Shown here piece after piece: positions 51,649 through 59,823 of a DNA stretch of 64,000 bases; within the stretch, counting starts at the first letter, position 1; each line of letters opens with the position of its first letter. Source of the stretch: Peptoniphilus senegalensis JC140 (GTDB taxonomy: Bacteria > Bacillota > Clostridia > Tissierellales > Peptoniphilaceae); assembly GCF_000321025.1 (NCBI RefSeq), contig NZ_HE610717.1:817199-881198 (forward strand), read 5' to 3'. The position numbers and the translations under genes were made by a program. The notes beneath the pieces were generated by a model, which was not told the DNA's origin, searched no databases, and was given only the letters and a program-made list of their open reading frames with translations.

Positions 51649-52914
51649 TTAAAATCCATTTTCAAATTCTTGTCTGAATCTGCTAAATAAATCTTGTTGC
51701 TCTTGTTGTCTTTGTTGATATTGTTTTTCTCTCTCTTCTTCTTGAGCCTTAATATCCTTTTGCGCTTCTTTATCATTTTCTATTGAATAATCAGAAAAAG
51801 TTACCTCAGTTGTATTTTCTTTTCCCTTTCTTACATAACTAAGCTCAGCACTGTCACCTTCTTGATACTTATATAGAATTGATTTAAGAGCATTATTATC
51901 CTTTACTTCATCTTTTCCAATCTTTGTAATAATATCTCCAGCCTCTAGCCCAGCCTTTGCTGCTGGTGAACCCTCATAAACCTTGTAGACAAAAATTCCA
52001 TTTTCAACATCAGTCTTTCCATTAAATACTTGTGTTGCCACATTTAGATTCATAGTAAGCATTCCCATAGAAATTTCCTTGTAACTACCAGTTTCAATTA
52101 CCTGTTTAACAATAGGCTTTATAAAATTAATTGGAATAGAAAAGCCAAGACCCTCTGCTGATTGAACTTTTACAGTGTTAATTCCCACAACTTCTCCTTC
52201 AGAATTTAGAAGTGGGCCGCCAGAATTTCCGCCGTTAATAGATGCATCTGTTTGGATGAGACCAGTCATATAACCGCCACCACTTACTGCACCAACATAC
52301 CTGTCAAGCCCAGAAATAATTCCTTGAGTTACAGTTTGCGAAAATTGAAGTGAAATTGGATTACCAATAGCAATAGCTGCATCCCCAATGGAGAGTTTAT
52401 CAGAATCGCCAAGACTTGCAACATTCAATTTTTCATCTGTATTGATCTTTACAATAGCAAGATCCACATTTTCATCTGCCCAAATAGTTTTACCTTGGAT
52501 GTCCTTTTCATTGTTAAGTCTAACGGTCACATCTTCGACAACTTTATTGTTTAACTTAACTACATGGGCATTAGTGAGAATATAACCCTTTGAATCTACA
52601 ATTACACCAGAGCCAACGCCTTGAACTTCAACTTGACCAAAGAATGATTGTTGCACTCCCTTAGTTGTAATTCCAACAACTGATGACATTGACTTCTTTG
52701 CAACAGCTGATGCAACAGTAATATTGTCCTTTGCAGAAATTGTTATCTTAGAGTTGTCTTCATTTGATGTAGTGGAATTTCCCATTGGCAACAACTTATA
52801 AATAATAATTGCTGAGCCAATAATTCCTCCAATTAGCGAGAATACAAGGGCTATTATTATAATAATTTTTCCCATGCCAGAATTTTTATTTTCATATTTA
52901 TCATTTCTATCCAT
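51649..52914 (-). CDS. htrA: HtrA/DegP-like membrane-anchored serine protease
   Basis: About 421 residues: a charged start, one membrane helix (about residues 15-38), a trypsin-like domain and one PDZ domain. Catalytic residues are seen in LTNAHVV near 125 (His), NVDLAIVKI near 158 (Asp) and GNSGGPLLN near 236 (Ser). The PDZ runs from about 290 with AAKAGLEAGDIITKIG. The Gln/Glu-rich tail is low complexity. It should degrade misfolded exported proteins. AGGAGGAAGAAT precedes the ATG. Confidence 0.94.
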   Translation of the reverse strand: MDRNDKYENKNSGMGKIIIIIALVFSLIGGIIGSAIIIYKLLPMGNSTTSNEDNSKITISAKDNITVASAVAKKSMSSVVGITTKGVQQSFFGQVEVQGVGSGVIVDSKGYILTNAHVVKLNNKVVEDVTVRLNNEKDIQGKTIWADENVDLAIVKINTDEKLNVASLGDSDKLSIGDAAIAIGNPISLQFSQTVTQGIISGLDRYVGAVSGGGYMTGLIQTDASINGGNSGGPLLNSEGEVVGINTVKVQSAEGLGFSIPINFIKPIVKQVIETGSYKEISMGMLTMNLNVATQVFNGKTDVENGIFVYKVYEGSPAAKAGLEAGDIITKIGKDEVKDNNALKSILYKYQEGDSAELSYVRKGKENTTEVTFSDYSIENDKEAQKDIKAQEEEREKQYQQRQQEQQDLFSRFRQEFENGF

Positions 52915-53033
52915 ATTCTTCCTCCTTAACTTTCTTATATTCATTATGATAATGCGATTTTGTGAAAAATTTATGATTTTATTATCAAAGCTTTTTGAAA
53001 AGACTGTAAATATTTTTTGATAAAAAATATAGA

Positions 53034-53062
53034 TAAAAAAAGAAGCTCTCTTGAGCCTCTTT
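53034..53062 (-). terminator. Terminator of the metNIQ operon
   Basis: AAAGAGGCTC, loop AAGA, GAGCTTCTTT form a stem with one mismatch followed by T-run on the minus strand, at the end of metQ. Confidence 0.82.
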
Positions 53063-53065
53063 CAC

Positions 53066-53914
53066 TTATTTTTCAAAGGCAGGTATTACTGCACCTTCGA
53101 ATTTTTCTTCTATTAATTTTTTACTTGCATCAGAATTTAAAACTTCAATGAATTTTTTAAACTTTTCTTTTTCAGCATCTTCTTTTCTAATTGCAACTAA
53201 GTTTGCATAAGGTGAGTCTGTTGATTCTATGAAAATTGAATCCTTTGTTGGGTCAAGGCCTTGTCCAATGGCAAAGTTTGAATTAATAACTGCTGCTCCA
53301 GAATCTTTATAAACTTGTGCAATTGATGGTGCGTCCATTGCTGTGAATTTTAAATTCTTTGGATTTTCTGCAATATCTTTTTCTGTTGAGTTAAGATTTG
53401 TCTTGTCTTTTAACTTAATAAGTCCTGCATCTTCAAGAAGAATTAAGGCTCTTGCTCCATTACTTGGGTCATTAGGAATAATAATTTCTGCTCCATCTTC
53501 AATTTCATCTACTGATTTGTATTTTTCAGAGTATAAAGCCATTGGCTCAATGTGGACATATCCAAGTACATCAAGGTTTGTAATATCTCTTTCTTCTGTA
53601 AAGCTGTCAAGATATGGTTTGTGTTGGAAATAATTTGCATCAAGATCTCCTGCTTCTAGTTGTAGGTTTGGTTGAATATAATCATCAAAATTTACAATTT
53701 CAACATCAAGTCCTGCCTTATCAAATTCATCCTTTAGCCCTTCAATAATTTCTCCGTGAGGTGTAGGCGATACACCAATCACAATTTTGTTGTCTGTGTC
53801 CTTTGCTTCTGCTGTTTTATCCCCAGCATTTACCTTTTCATTCTTTGTCCCACCACAAGCTGTAAGTGTAAGAGCTAGCACTAATGAAAGTGCCAAAATA
53901 ATTTTCTTTTTCAT
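53066..53914 (-). CDS. metQ: Methionine-binding lipoprotein MetQ
   Basis: A 282-residue substrate-binding lipoprotein. The signal peptide ends in the lipobox LTACGG (Cys near residue 20). The mature part has IGVSPTPHGEIIEGLKDE near 46, a YIQPNLQLEAGDLDANYFQH block near 85 and PNDPSNGARALILLEDAGLI near 150, standard for NlpA/MetQ. It captures methionine (L or D) for MetNI. AGGAGGAGAAAGAATT precedes the ATG. It is the last gene of the T-box-controlled operon. Confidence 0.95.
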   Translation of the reverse strand: MKKKIILALSLVLALTLTACGGTKNEKVNAGDKTAEAKDTDNKIVIGVSPTPHGEIIEGLKDEFDKAGLDVEIVNFDDYIQPNLQLEAGDLDANYFQHKPYLDSFTEERDITNLDVLGYVHIEPMALYSEKYKSVDEIEDGAEIIIPNDPSNGARALILLEDAGLIKLKDKTNLNSTEKDIAENPKNLKFTAMDAPSIAQVYKDSGAAVINSNFAIGQGLDPTKDSIFIESTDSPYANLVAIRKEDAEKEKFKKFIEVLNSDASKKLIEEKFEGAVIPAFEK

Positions 53915-53975
53915 AATTCTTTCTCCTCCTAAATTTTTTTATTTATATTAATTCTAAGAAACTTAGAAATAACAC

Positions 53976-54626
53976 CTATCTTCTATCAATTCTATTTGCG
54001 ATTTTATTCCCAACAAATTGTACTATTTGTACGAGAATTATTATTACTATAACGGCAGACCAAAGTATAAGTGGTTCATTTCTTTGATAGCCATATCTAT
54101 TGGCGACATCCCCTAGTCCGCCACCACCCATGACACCAGCCATTGCAGAATAACCTATTACATTAATAATTGTCATTGTAATTCCACTTACCACCATTGG
54201 CATTGCCTCTGGGATTAAAACTTTAAAAATGATTTCTCTTTTAGTTGAGCCCATAGACTTTGCCGCTTCAATTATCCCTTGGTCTACTTGAATAAAATAT
54301 CCTTCCATTAATCTTGCCACAAAGGGTGCAGCTGAAATCGAAAGTGGGATTATCATTGCCGCCGTTCCGTAGGACTTTCCTACGATTAATCTTGAAAGTG
54401 GAAACACAACTATCATAAGGATTACAAAGGGAAAAGACCTCAAAACATTTATAATTCCATCAAGTATTGAATAAAGTCTAGTTGATTCTGTTAATCCTCC
54501 TGGTCTTGTTGTAGTTAAAATTATTCCCAGTGGAAGACCAATTAAAAGTGCAATAATTGTAGATGCAAGAACCATTACGAGAGTCTGTGGAATTGCTGGC
54601 AAAACTATATATATTATTCTCTCCAT
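53976..54626 (-). CDS. metI: Methionine ABC transporter permease MetI
   Basis: About 216 residues with five helices and the permease EAA loop (GIIEAAKSMGSTKREIIFKVLIPEAMP, residues ~120-146, split across two 20-residue windows). It pairs with MetN to move methionine inward. GGAGG lies inside the end of metN, whose stop is one base before this ATG, so translation is coupled. Confidence 0.95.
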   Translation of the reverse strand: MERIIYIVLPAIPQTLVMVLASTIIALLIGLPLGIILTTTRPGGLTESTRLYSILDGIINVLRSFPFVILMIVVFPLSRLIVGKSYGTAAMIIPLSISAAPFVARLMEGYFIQVDQGIIEAAKSMGSTKREIIFKVLIPEAMPMVVSGITMTIINVIGYSAMAGVMGGGGLGDVANRYGYQRNEPLILWSAVIVIIILVQIVQFVGNKIANRIDRR

Positions 54627-54627
54627 A

Positions 54628-55632
54628 TTAAAGCACCTCCACATTAACTTTGTTTTCTCTTAAAAATTCTATTGCCTTAGCTCTCTCTTCTTCTTTGCCA
54701 AGAATTTGTACTGTGAGATAACCAACACTTGAAATATTTAATTTATTTATATTCCCTGACAAAATAGAAAAATCTATATCAAACTTTTTCACACACTTTG
54801 AAAGAATTGGCTTGTCATAATTTTCATCTGCATAAGAAAGTCTAAGTACATCGCCCTTGTAGTCATCTCCATTGACATAACCTTCTTCAACCTCATCTTC
54901 CAAGTTCTTAATAAAAGATCTTGTCACAGAAGTTTTTGGATTTTTAAAGAGTTCCTTAGTTTCATTTTCTTCGATTATCTTGCCAGCTTGCATTACTGCA
55001 ATTCTGTCGCAAATTTCCTTTGCAACTTCCATTTGGTGGGTAATCATTATTATTGTCATGTTAAATTCTTTTACAATTTTCTTCAAAAGATTTAAAACAG
55101 ATTCTGTGTTGGCTGGGTCAAGTGCCGATGTACCTTCATCAGAAAGTAAAATTGAAGGATTTGTTGCAATGGCTCTTGCTATTGCTACTCTTTGTTTTTG
55201 TCCACCAGATAATTCTGATGGATAAGAATTTTTCTTCTCTTTTAAGTCTATAAAATTTAAAAGCTCATCCACTCTCTTTTCAATGTCACTTTTGCTTACT
55301 CCAGATATTTCAAGAGGATAGGCAATATTTTCTGCAACAGTCTTTTGCATAAAGAGATTAAAATATTGAAAGATCATTCCAATATCTTTTCTCGCTCTCC
55401 TGAGTTCCTTCTCACTTAAATTTATAATGGACTTCCCATCAATTGTAATTTCTCCGCTTGTTGGCTCTTCTAGTCTATTGATGCACCTAACAAGAGTAGA
55501 TTTACCAGCCCCAGATAAGCCTATGACTCCAAAAATTTCTCCTCTATTAACTTTGAAAGAAAGGTCATCTAAAGCCCTAAAAGTTCCGTCCTCAGTTTTA
55601 AATTCTTTAACCAAGTTTTTTACTTCAATCAT
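54628..55632 (-). CDS. metN: Methionine ABC transporter ATPase MetN
   Basis: About 334 residues. Walker A is GLSGAGKSTLVRCIN near residue 39, the signature LSGGQKQRVAIARA near 140, Walker B ILLSDEGTSALDP near 160. The C-terminal ~75 residues are a NIL domain (SILSGNINKLNISSVGYLTV), the methionine-sensing part that inhibits transport when the cell is full. Note LSDEGTSALD rather than LLDEPTSALD. GGAGGAAAA precedes the ATG; an upstream in-frame extension overlaps the T-box. Confidence 0.96.
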   Translation of the reverse strand: MIEVKNLVKEFKTEDGTFRALDDLSFKVNRGEIFGVIGLSGAGKSTLVRCINRLEEPTSGEITIDGKSIINLSEKELRRARKDIGMIFQYFNLFMQKTVAENIAYPLEISGVSKSDIEKRVDELLNFIDLKEKKNSYPSELSGGQKQRVAIARAIATNPSILLSDEGTSALDPANTESVLNLLKKIVKEFNMTIIMITHQMEVAKEICDRIAVMQAGKIIEENETKELFKNPKTSVTRSFIKNLEDEVEEGYVNGDDYKGDVLRLSYADENYDKPILSKCVKKFDIDFSILSGNINKLNISSVGYLTVQILGKEEERAKAIEFLRENKVNVEVL

Positions 55633-55649
55633 TTTTCCTCCACAAATAT

Positions 55650-55895
55650 AAAAAAAAGAGCTCTCATCCATAAGGACGAAAGCTCGTGTTACCACCTTAA
55701 TTTATCACTTTCTCACGAAAGCAACCTCTTCAAGTACCATCATACTCTACTTCTATAACGGGAAGAGCCGTAAACATCTAATATCGACATTTCCTAGAGA
55801 AGGCCATGTTCACTAAAAACTCATCTACTTCTTTCACCAAAACGAAGCTCTCTTTGCTCAGAATTTTAAGCTACTCTTCTTCTCAAAAAGTTTAT
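55650..55895 (-). promoter_or_regulatory. T-box riboswitch before metNIQ
   Basis: The minus-strand RNA has AAGGTGGTAACACGAGC, the T-box antiterminator bulge region, followed by a GAGCTC-type terminator with seven T (55650-55686). The specifier stretch reads GTGAACATGGCC; ATG with a following G fits methionine and the operon, though CAT is possible in the other register. Uncharged tRNA-Met should open the operon. Confidence 0.88.
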
Positions 55896-55911
55896 TTATT
55901 AATTGTTTTTT

Positions 55912-55940
55912 ATTATAGGACCAATTAAATTAAAAGTCAA
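55912..55940 (-). promoter_or_regulatory. metNIQ T-box promoter
   Basis: TTGACT (55935-55940), exactly 17 bases and TATAAT (55912-55917), just after the hcp gene and before the T-box leader. Confidence 0.85.
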
Positions 55941-55946
55941 CCTTTT

Positions 55947-57560
55947 TTATTTATTTATAAGATTTTTTATATCATCTTCAACATTTGTAATTCCAGAAAT
56001 TTTAAATTTATCCACCAAAACATTTATAACATTAGGAGATAAGAAGGCTGGAAGGCTTGGACCAAGATGAATGTTTTTCACTCCAAGAGAAAGTAATGCA
56101 AGCAATACTATAACAGCTTTTTGCTCATACCATGCAATATTGTACACAATTGGAAGATCATTTACAGATTCTACTCCAAAAGCATCAGCTAGGGCAAGGG
56201 CAATTTGAATTAGTGAATAAGAGTCGTTACATTGACCTGCATCTAAGACTCTCGGTATGCCATTGATGTCCCCTAGATTTAATTTGTTGTACCTATATTT
56301 TGCACAACCTGCTGTCAAAATCACTGTAGACTTTGGAAGCTTTTCTGCAAATTCTGTGTAATAATTTCTATCAGCCATTCTTCCATCACAACCTGCCATG
56401 ACAATAAACTTTGTGATGTCTCCATTTTTTACAGCTTCAATAACTTTGTCTGCAAGTTCCATCACTTGACTGTGTGCAAATCCACCAACTATACTTCCCT
56501 TTTCAATTTCTTCTGGAGCCTCGCAAGTCTTTGCAAGTTCAATTATTTCTGAAAAATCCTTATGTCCTTTTTCATCTGCATCTATATAAACACATCCTGG
56601 ATAGCCAGCAGCTCCAGTTGTAAATAATTTATCCCTATAGGAATCCTTTGGTGGTACAATACAATTTGTAGTCATAAGAATTGGTCCATTAAAGGCTTCA
56701 AACTCATCTCTTTGCTTCCACCATGCGTTGCCATAATTTCCAACAAAGTTTTTAAACTTCTTAAACTTTGGATAATAGTTTGCTGGTAACATTTCAGAGT
56801 GAGTGTAAATGTCCACGCCAGAGTCCTTAGCTTGGTCTAATAACATTTCAAAATCCTTTAAGTCATGACCAGAAACTAAAATTCCAGGATTTTTTCTAAC
56901 TCCAATATTTACATCAGTTATTTCTGGATTGCCATAAGTTTTTGTGTTGGCAGAGTCAAGTGTCGCCATAACCTCATAACCCATGGATCCAGTTTCAAGA
57001 GTAAGTGCTACTAATTCATCTAAGCTTTTTTCTGTTAAAAGTTCTGCCATTGTTTTTATTATAAAATTATTTACCTTTTCGCTCTCATAGCCCAAAACTT
57101 TAGCATGTCTAGTATAGGCAGCCATACCCTTTAGTCCGTAAGTTATTAATTCTTTTAAACTTCTTATATCTTCATTTTCTTCTCTTAAAATAGAAACTTC
57201 TCCAGAATTTATTTTTTCTTCTATTTCAGAAAAATCCTTGCTTGAAAACATTGCGGCTTCAGAATAATCTTTATCTTCCCTTATAGAATTCATCATATCA
57301 ATAGTTTCAAAGATCCTATCTTTAATTTGAGAAAAATCAAAATTTGCATTTGTAATAGTTGTAAATAGATTTAAAATAACTCTGTCCACAACTTCTTTAT
57401 TTTCCCTTTCACTTTTTACTGCAATTTCAGAAAGTCCTTTAGAAATCCAAAACAAAAAATCTTGCAAGTTTGCAACATCACTTGTCTTTCCACAGACTCC
57501 TCTATTTACGCAGCCAGAATTTTTAAATGTCTCTTGACATTGAAAACAAAACATACTCAT
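55947..57560 (-). CDS. hcp: Hydroxylamine reductase (hybrid cluster protein)
   Basis: A 537-residue iron-sulfur protein reducing hydroxylamine to ammonia or handling nitric oxide. The N-terminal cluster cysteines are [10 protein letters not shown]...CVNRGVC (C5, C8, C17, C23). Hybrid-cluster ligands are visible as [10 protein letters not shown] (~240), TNCIVPP (~310), [17 protein letters not shown] (~340) and [15 protein letters not shown] (~430). The gene is solitary; a palindrome sits at -41.5 of its likely promoter, indicating activation by a CRP/FNR-family protein. Confidence 0.96.
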   Translation of the reverse strand: MSMFCFQCQETFKNSGCVNRGVCGKTSDVANLQDFLFWISKGLSEIAVKSERENKEVVDRVILNLFTTITNANFDFSQIKDRIFETIDMMNSIREDKDYSEAAMFSSKDFSEIEEKINSGEVSILREENEDIRSLKELITYGLKGMAAYTRHAKVLGYESEKVNNFIIKTMAELLTEKSLDELVALTLETGSMGYEVMATLDSANTKTYGNPEITDVNIGVRKNPGILVSGHDLKDFEMLLDQAKDSGVDIYTHSEMLPANYYPKFKKFKNFVGNYGNAWWKQRDEFEAFNGPILMTTNCIVPPKDSYRDKLFTTGAAGYPGCVYIDADEKGHKDFSEIIELAKTCEAPEEIEKGSIVGGFAHSQVMELADKVIEAVKNGDITKFIVMAGCDGRMADRNYYTEFAEKLPKSTVILTAGCAKYRYNKLNLGDINGIPRVLDAGQCNDSYSLIQIALALADAFGVESVNDLPIVYNIAWYEQKAVIVLLALLSLGVKNIHLGPSLPAFLSPNVINVLVDKFKISGITNVEDDIKNLINK

Positions 57561-57602
57561 AATTATCCACCTCTTAAATAATAAATTTTAACATCTAAAA
57601 AC

Positions 57603-57644
57603 ATAGTAAAAGAAAAGGCAAAGACTTTCCGTTGCATGTGCAAC
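57603..57644 (-). promoter_or_regulatory. hcp promoter with CRP/FNR-like palindrome
   Basis: GTTGCATGTGCAAC (57631-57644), GTTGCA arms with a 2-base centre, lies upstream of TACTAT (57603-57608). With a start at about 57596 the palindrome is centred at -41.5, the class II activator position. No good -35 is present, as expected for an activated promoter. hcp genes are commonly controlled by HcpR or FNR-type regulators; the actual regulator is not in the window. Confidence 0.6.
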
Positions 57645-57707
57645 ACTTTAAAAATTTTTTAAATGATAAATTGTAAAACTTATGCGGCACAAGTAATTAA
57701 TAAAAAG

Positions 57708-57738
57708 AAAAAGACCCATGCAGTGCATGAGTCTCAAT
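57708..57738 (-). terminator. Terminator of the TlpA-like operon
   Basis: GACTCATGCA and TGCATGGGTC arms form a stem with a T-rich tail on the minus strand, about 40 bases after the TlpA-like stop. Confidence 0.78.
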
Positions 57739-57778
57739 AGGTGTATCAATGAGGATTTATAAATAATGCTAAAAAAGA

Positions 57779-58338
57779 TTATTTGCCTTCATTAGCAATT
57801 ATTTCGTCAATTTTTTTGTAAAGTTCGTCAATTTTTTCTTGTGAACCTACACTTATATTGTCAATAATTTTTCCATCTCTTCCAATTAAAAGAGTTGTTG
57901 GGAAAGCTGTCAAATTTTTGAGATAGGCATCTATTTCTTCAGAAGGTTTTACAGCAAGATTTGGATATTTAACTCCCTTAGCCTCAATAATTTTTTCAGC
58001 CTCTTCTTTAATTTTTTATTTTCATAAGTGTCAAGGCAAATTGACATTACTTTTACATTTTTATCTTTTAATTCTTCGCTAATTTTTTGTAGTGTTGGCA
58101 TTTCATCAATGCAACCCTTGCATCCTGTGAACCAAATTGCCATTATAGTAACAGGACTGTCTTTGAATGTGTCATTATTCACTGGATTTCCCTTGAAATC
58201 AACTGCGTCAAACTTTGGGAAAGAATCTCCGCTTGAAATTGCTGTTCCTTCAGGTGCCTTGCTAGTACAAGCTGTAACTGCTAAGGCTAAAAATAAAAGT
58301 ACAAAAATTTTACTAATATTCTTAAAAATTTTATTCAT
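57779..58338 (-). pseudogene. TlpA-like thioredoxin lipoprotein, frameshifted
   Basis: The first ~112 codons encode a lipoprotein signal (lipobox LAVTACTS near residue 22) and a TlpA/AhpC-type thioredoxin fold with IWFTGCKGCIDEMP near 70 (CKGC active site). At an A6 run (58012-58017 on the plus strand) the frame is lost. One extra A restores ENKKIKEEAEKIIEAKG...YLKNLTAFPTTLLIGRDGK to a stop at 57779, the cis-Pro and C-terminal half of the fold. As read, the protein ends in nonsense at 57949. A sequence error is as likely as mutation. It overlaps the 4Fe-4S gene by 8 bases. Confidence 0.8.
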
Positions 58339-59230
58339 ATCTTGCTCCTTCTTCGAAATTATTGTTTTTCACAATATTATTTTTAAATGAGGTGGAAATA
58401 GCAGACGTTGGACATACTTTTATGCAGTCGCCACATCTAATGCACTCTAGTGCTCGTTGATTTTTTGACATATCTACATCCATCTTGCAAACTCTCTTAC
58501 ACTTTCCGCATGAAACACAGTTATCGTTCACATGGTATTGATAAAAAGAAAATTTATTTGTCAATGCGTAAAATGCACCCAATGGGCATATATATTTACA
58601 AAAAGGTCTGTAAAAAAATATAGAGAGTACAATAACAAGTGCTAGAATACCTGACTTTAATAAAAATAAATTTCCAAGTGCTGCTCTTATGCTTTTGCTT
58701 GCAAGTGATAGGGGAATCCCACCCTCAAGTATTCCCTGTGGGCAAATGTACTGACAAAAATATGGCGATGCAAATCCTAATTCATCAGTCAAAAATACTC
58801 CAAATAGCCAAACTACCAAAAGTAAAATCAAATACTTTAAATATTTTAGAAAAGCAAATCTTCTTGTGCTAAATTTTTTTGATGGAATTTTATGGATTAA
58901 ATCCTGAAAAAAACCAAAGGGACATAAAAATCCGCAAATAAATCTTCCAAACAAAGTTCCGAACAAGAGCATTAGTCCCGTCACATAGTAGGCAAAATTA
59001 AATTTTGACGAGCCAACGACTGCTTGAAAAGAACCTATTGGACAAGATAAAGCTGCCCCTGGACATGAATAACAATTTAGTCCTGGCACACAAGCACTTT
59101 TCAACTTGCCTGTGTAAATAGTTCCCTTGAAAAAATTTGGAATATGTAGATTTGTCAGTAGAGCAAAAGAACCTTGAACAGTATGTCTTTTTTCCCTAAT
59201 TTTTTTTAAAATATTTATTAGTTTAGCCAA
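58331..59230 (-). CDS. Membrane 4Fe-4S ferredoxin protein, NapH/YccM-like
   Basis: A 299-residue protein with about five helices. Paired CxxxCP motifs are near residues 103 (CGFLCPFGFFQD) and 225 (CKYICPLGAFYA), followed by a bacterial ferredoxin domain (CVSCGKCKRVC near 245; CIRCGDCIKVCPTS near 270). It should pass electrons across the membrane. The likely start is TTG overlapping the end of the CD1871A-type gene. It lies between that peptide and a TlpA-like protein, so a thiol-redox or reductive electron path is likely. Confidence 0.9.
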   Translation of the reverse strand: MAKLINILKKIREKRHTVQGSFALLTNLHIPNFFKGTIYTGKLKSACVPGLNCYSCPGAALSCPIGSFQAVVGSSKFNFAYYVTGLMLLFGTLFGRFICGFLCPFGFFQDLIHKIPSKKFSTRRFAFLKYLKYLILLLVVWLFGVFLTDELGFASPYFCQYICPQGILEGGIPLSLASKSIRAALGNLFLLKSGILALVIVLSIFFYRPFCKYICPLGAFYALTNKFSFYQYHVNDNCVSCGKCKRVCKMDVDMSKNQRALECIRCGDCIKVCPTSAISTSFKNNIVKNNNFEEGARYE

Positions 59231-59369
59231 TTCCCACGCACTCCAAACATATTCTTATAGCTTTTGAAAGAACAGTATCCACTTCTGACCTATAAGCTCC
59301 CAAAATAATAAAAGCAATAGATAAGATTAGCATAGTCCATGAAATTTTTCTATTCACAAAGTCTTTCAT
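59223..59369 (-). CDS. CD1871A-type CXXC peptide
   Basis: A 48-residue peptide, MKDFVNRKISWTMLILSIAF then IILGAYRSEVDTVLSKA and RICLECVGIG. One membrane helix (about residues 9-25), the GxYRxE motif and the C-terminal ICLECVGIG (CxxC) match the CD1871A family, usually encoded beside 4Fe-4S and TlpA-like proteins as here. AGGTGAAAAT precedes the ATG. The stop overlaps the next start, so it leads the operon. It is easily missed because of its size. Confidence 0.85.
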   Translation of the reverse strand: MKDFVNRKISWTMLILSIAFIILGAYRSEVDTVLSKAIRICLECVGIG

Positions 59370-59386
59370 ATTTTCACCTCACATGT

Positions 59387-59392
59387 AGTATA
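59387..59392 (-). promoter_or_regulatory. Extended -10 of the redox operon
   Basis: TGCTATACT (TATACT with a TGn extension) lies 18 bases before the CD1871A-type ATG. No convincing -35 is present. Confidence 0.4.
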
Positions 59393-59608
59393 GCATTTAG
59401 GATGTAAAGATTATGTTAAGAAAAATTAATTTTCTTAACTTTTTATTTTAAAATTTATGATTTTATAATTTTTTTGCATATAAATTTTATAAATACTCTC
59501 TCAATTTCTATAAATCATATTTTCTCTAATTTATCTTATTCATCTGAAATCGTTTATTATTTATCTGCTGTATTTTTATAATTAATTATCTAATTAATTT
59601 AAAAAAGC

Positions 59609-59823
59609 TTCACAAAATTTATTATAAACAGTATAATATAGCTGAAGAGAAAATTAAAATTTTTTCTTACATATTTTTAATTATTTTTTGAAAACGATAT
59701 TACATTTACACTTGTTAATTTGTTTTCAAATTTAAAAGGAGGCTGATAAATATATAATAAATCTCAAATAAAGTCCTATTGAAATGCCTTTGTTTTATTT
59801 TTGTTTATTTTTAGGAGGTATTT
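59609..59823 (+). promoter_or_regulatory. Promoter and long leader of the NhaC-type transporter
   Basis: TTCACA (59609-59614), exactly 17 bases and TATAAT (59632-59637) would give a leader of about 180 bases. The leader contains an orphan ribosome-binding-like AGGAGG at 59741-59746 with no start codon after it, and the real AGGAGG just before the ATG. No known riboswitch is recognised. The stretch 59410-59600 is AT-rich and shows nothing else. Confidence 0.6.

Noticed and set aside
57708..57738. The ATGCA-rich palindrome as a recombination or protein-binding site
   Set aside because: It lies just after an operon end and has a T-run on the correct strand, so a terminator explains it.
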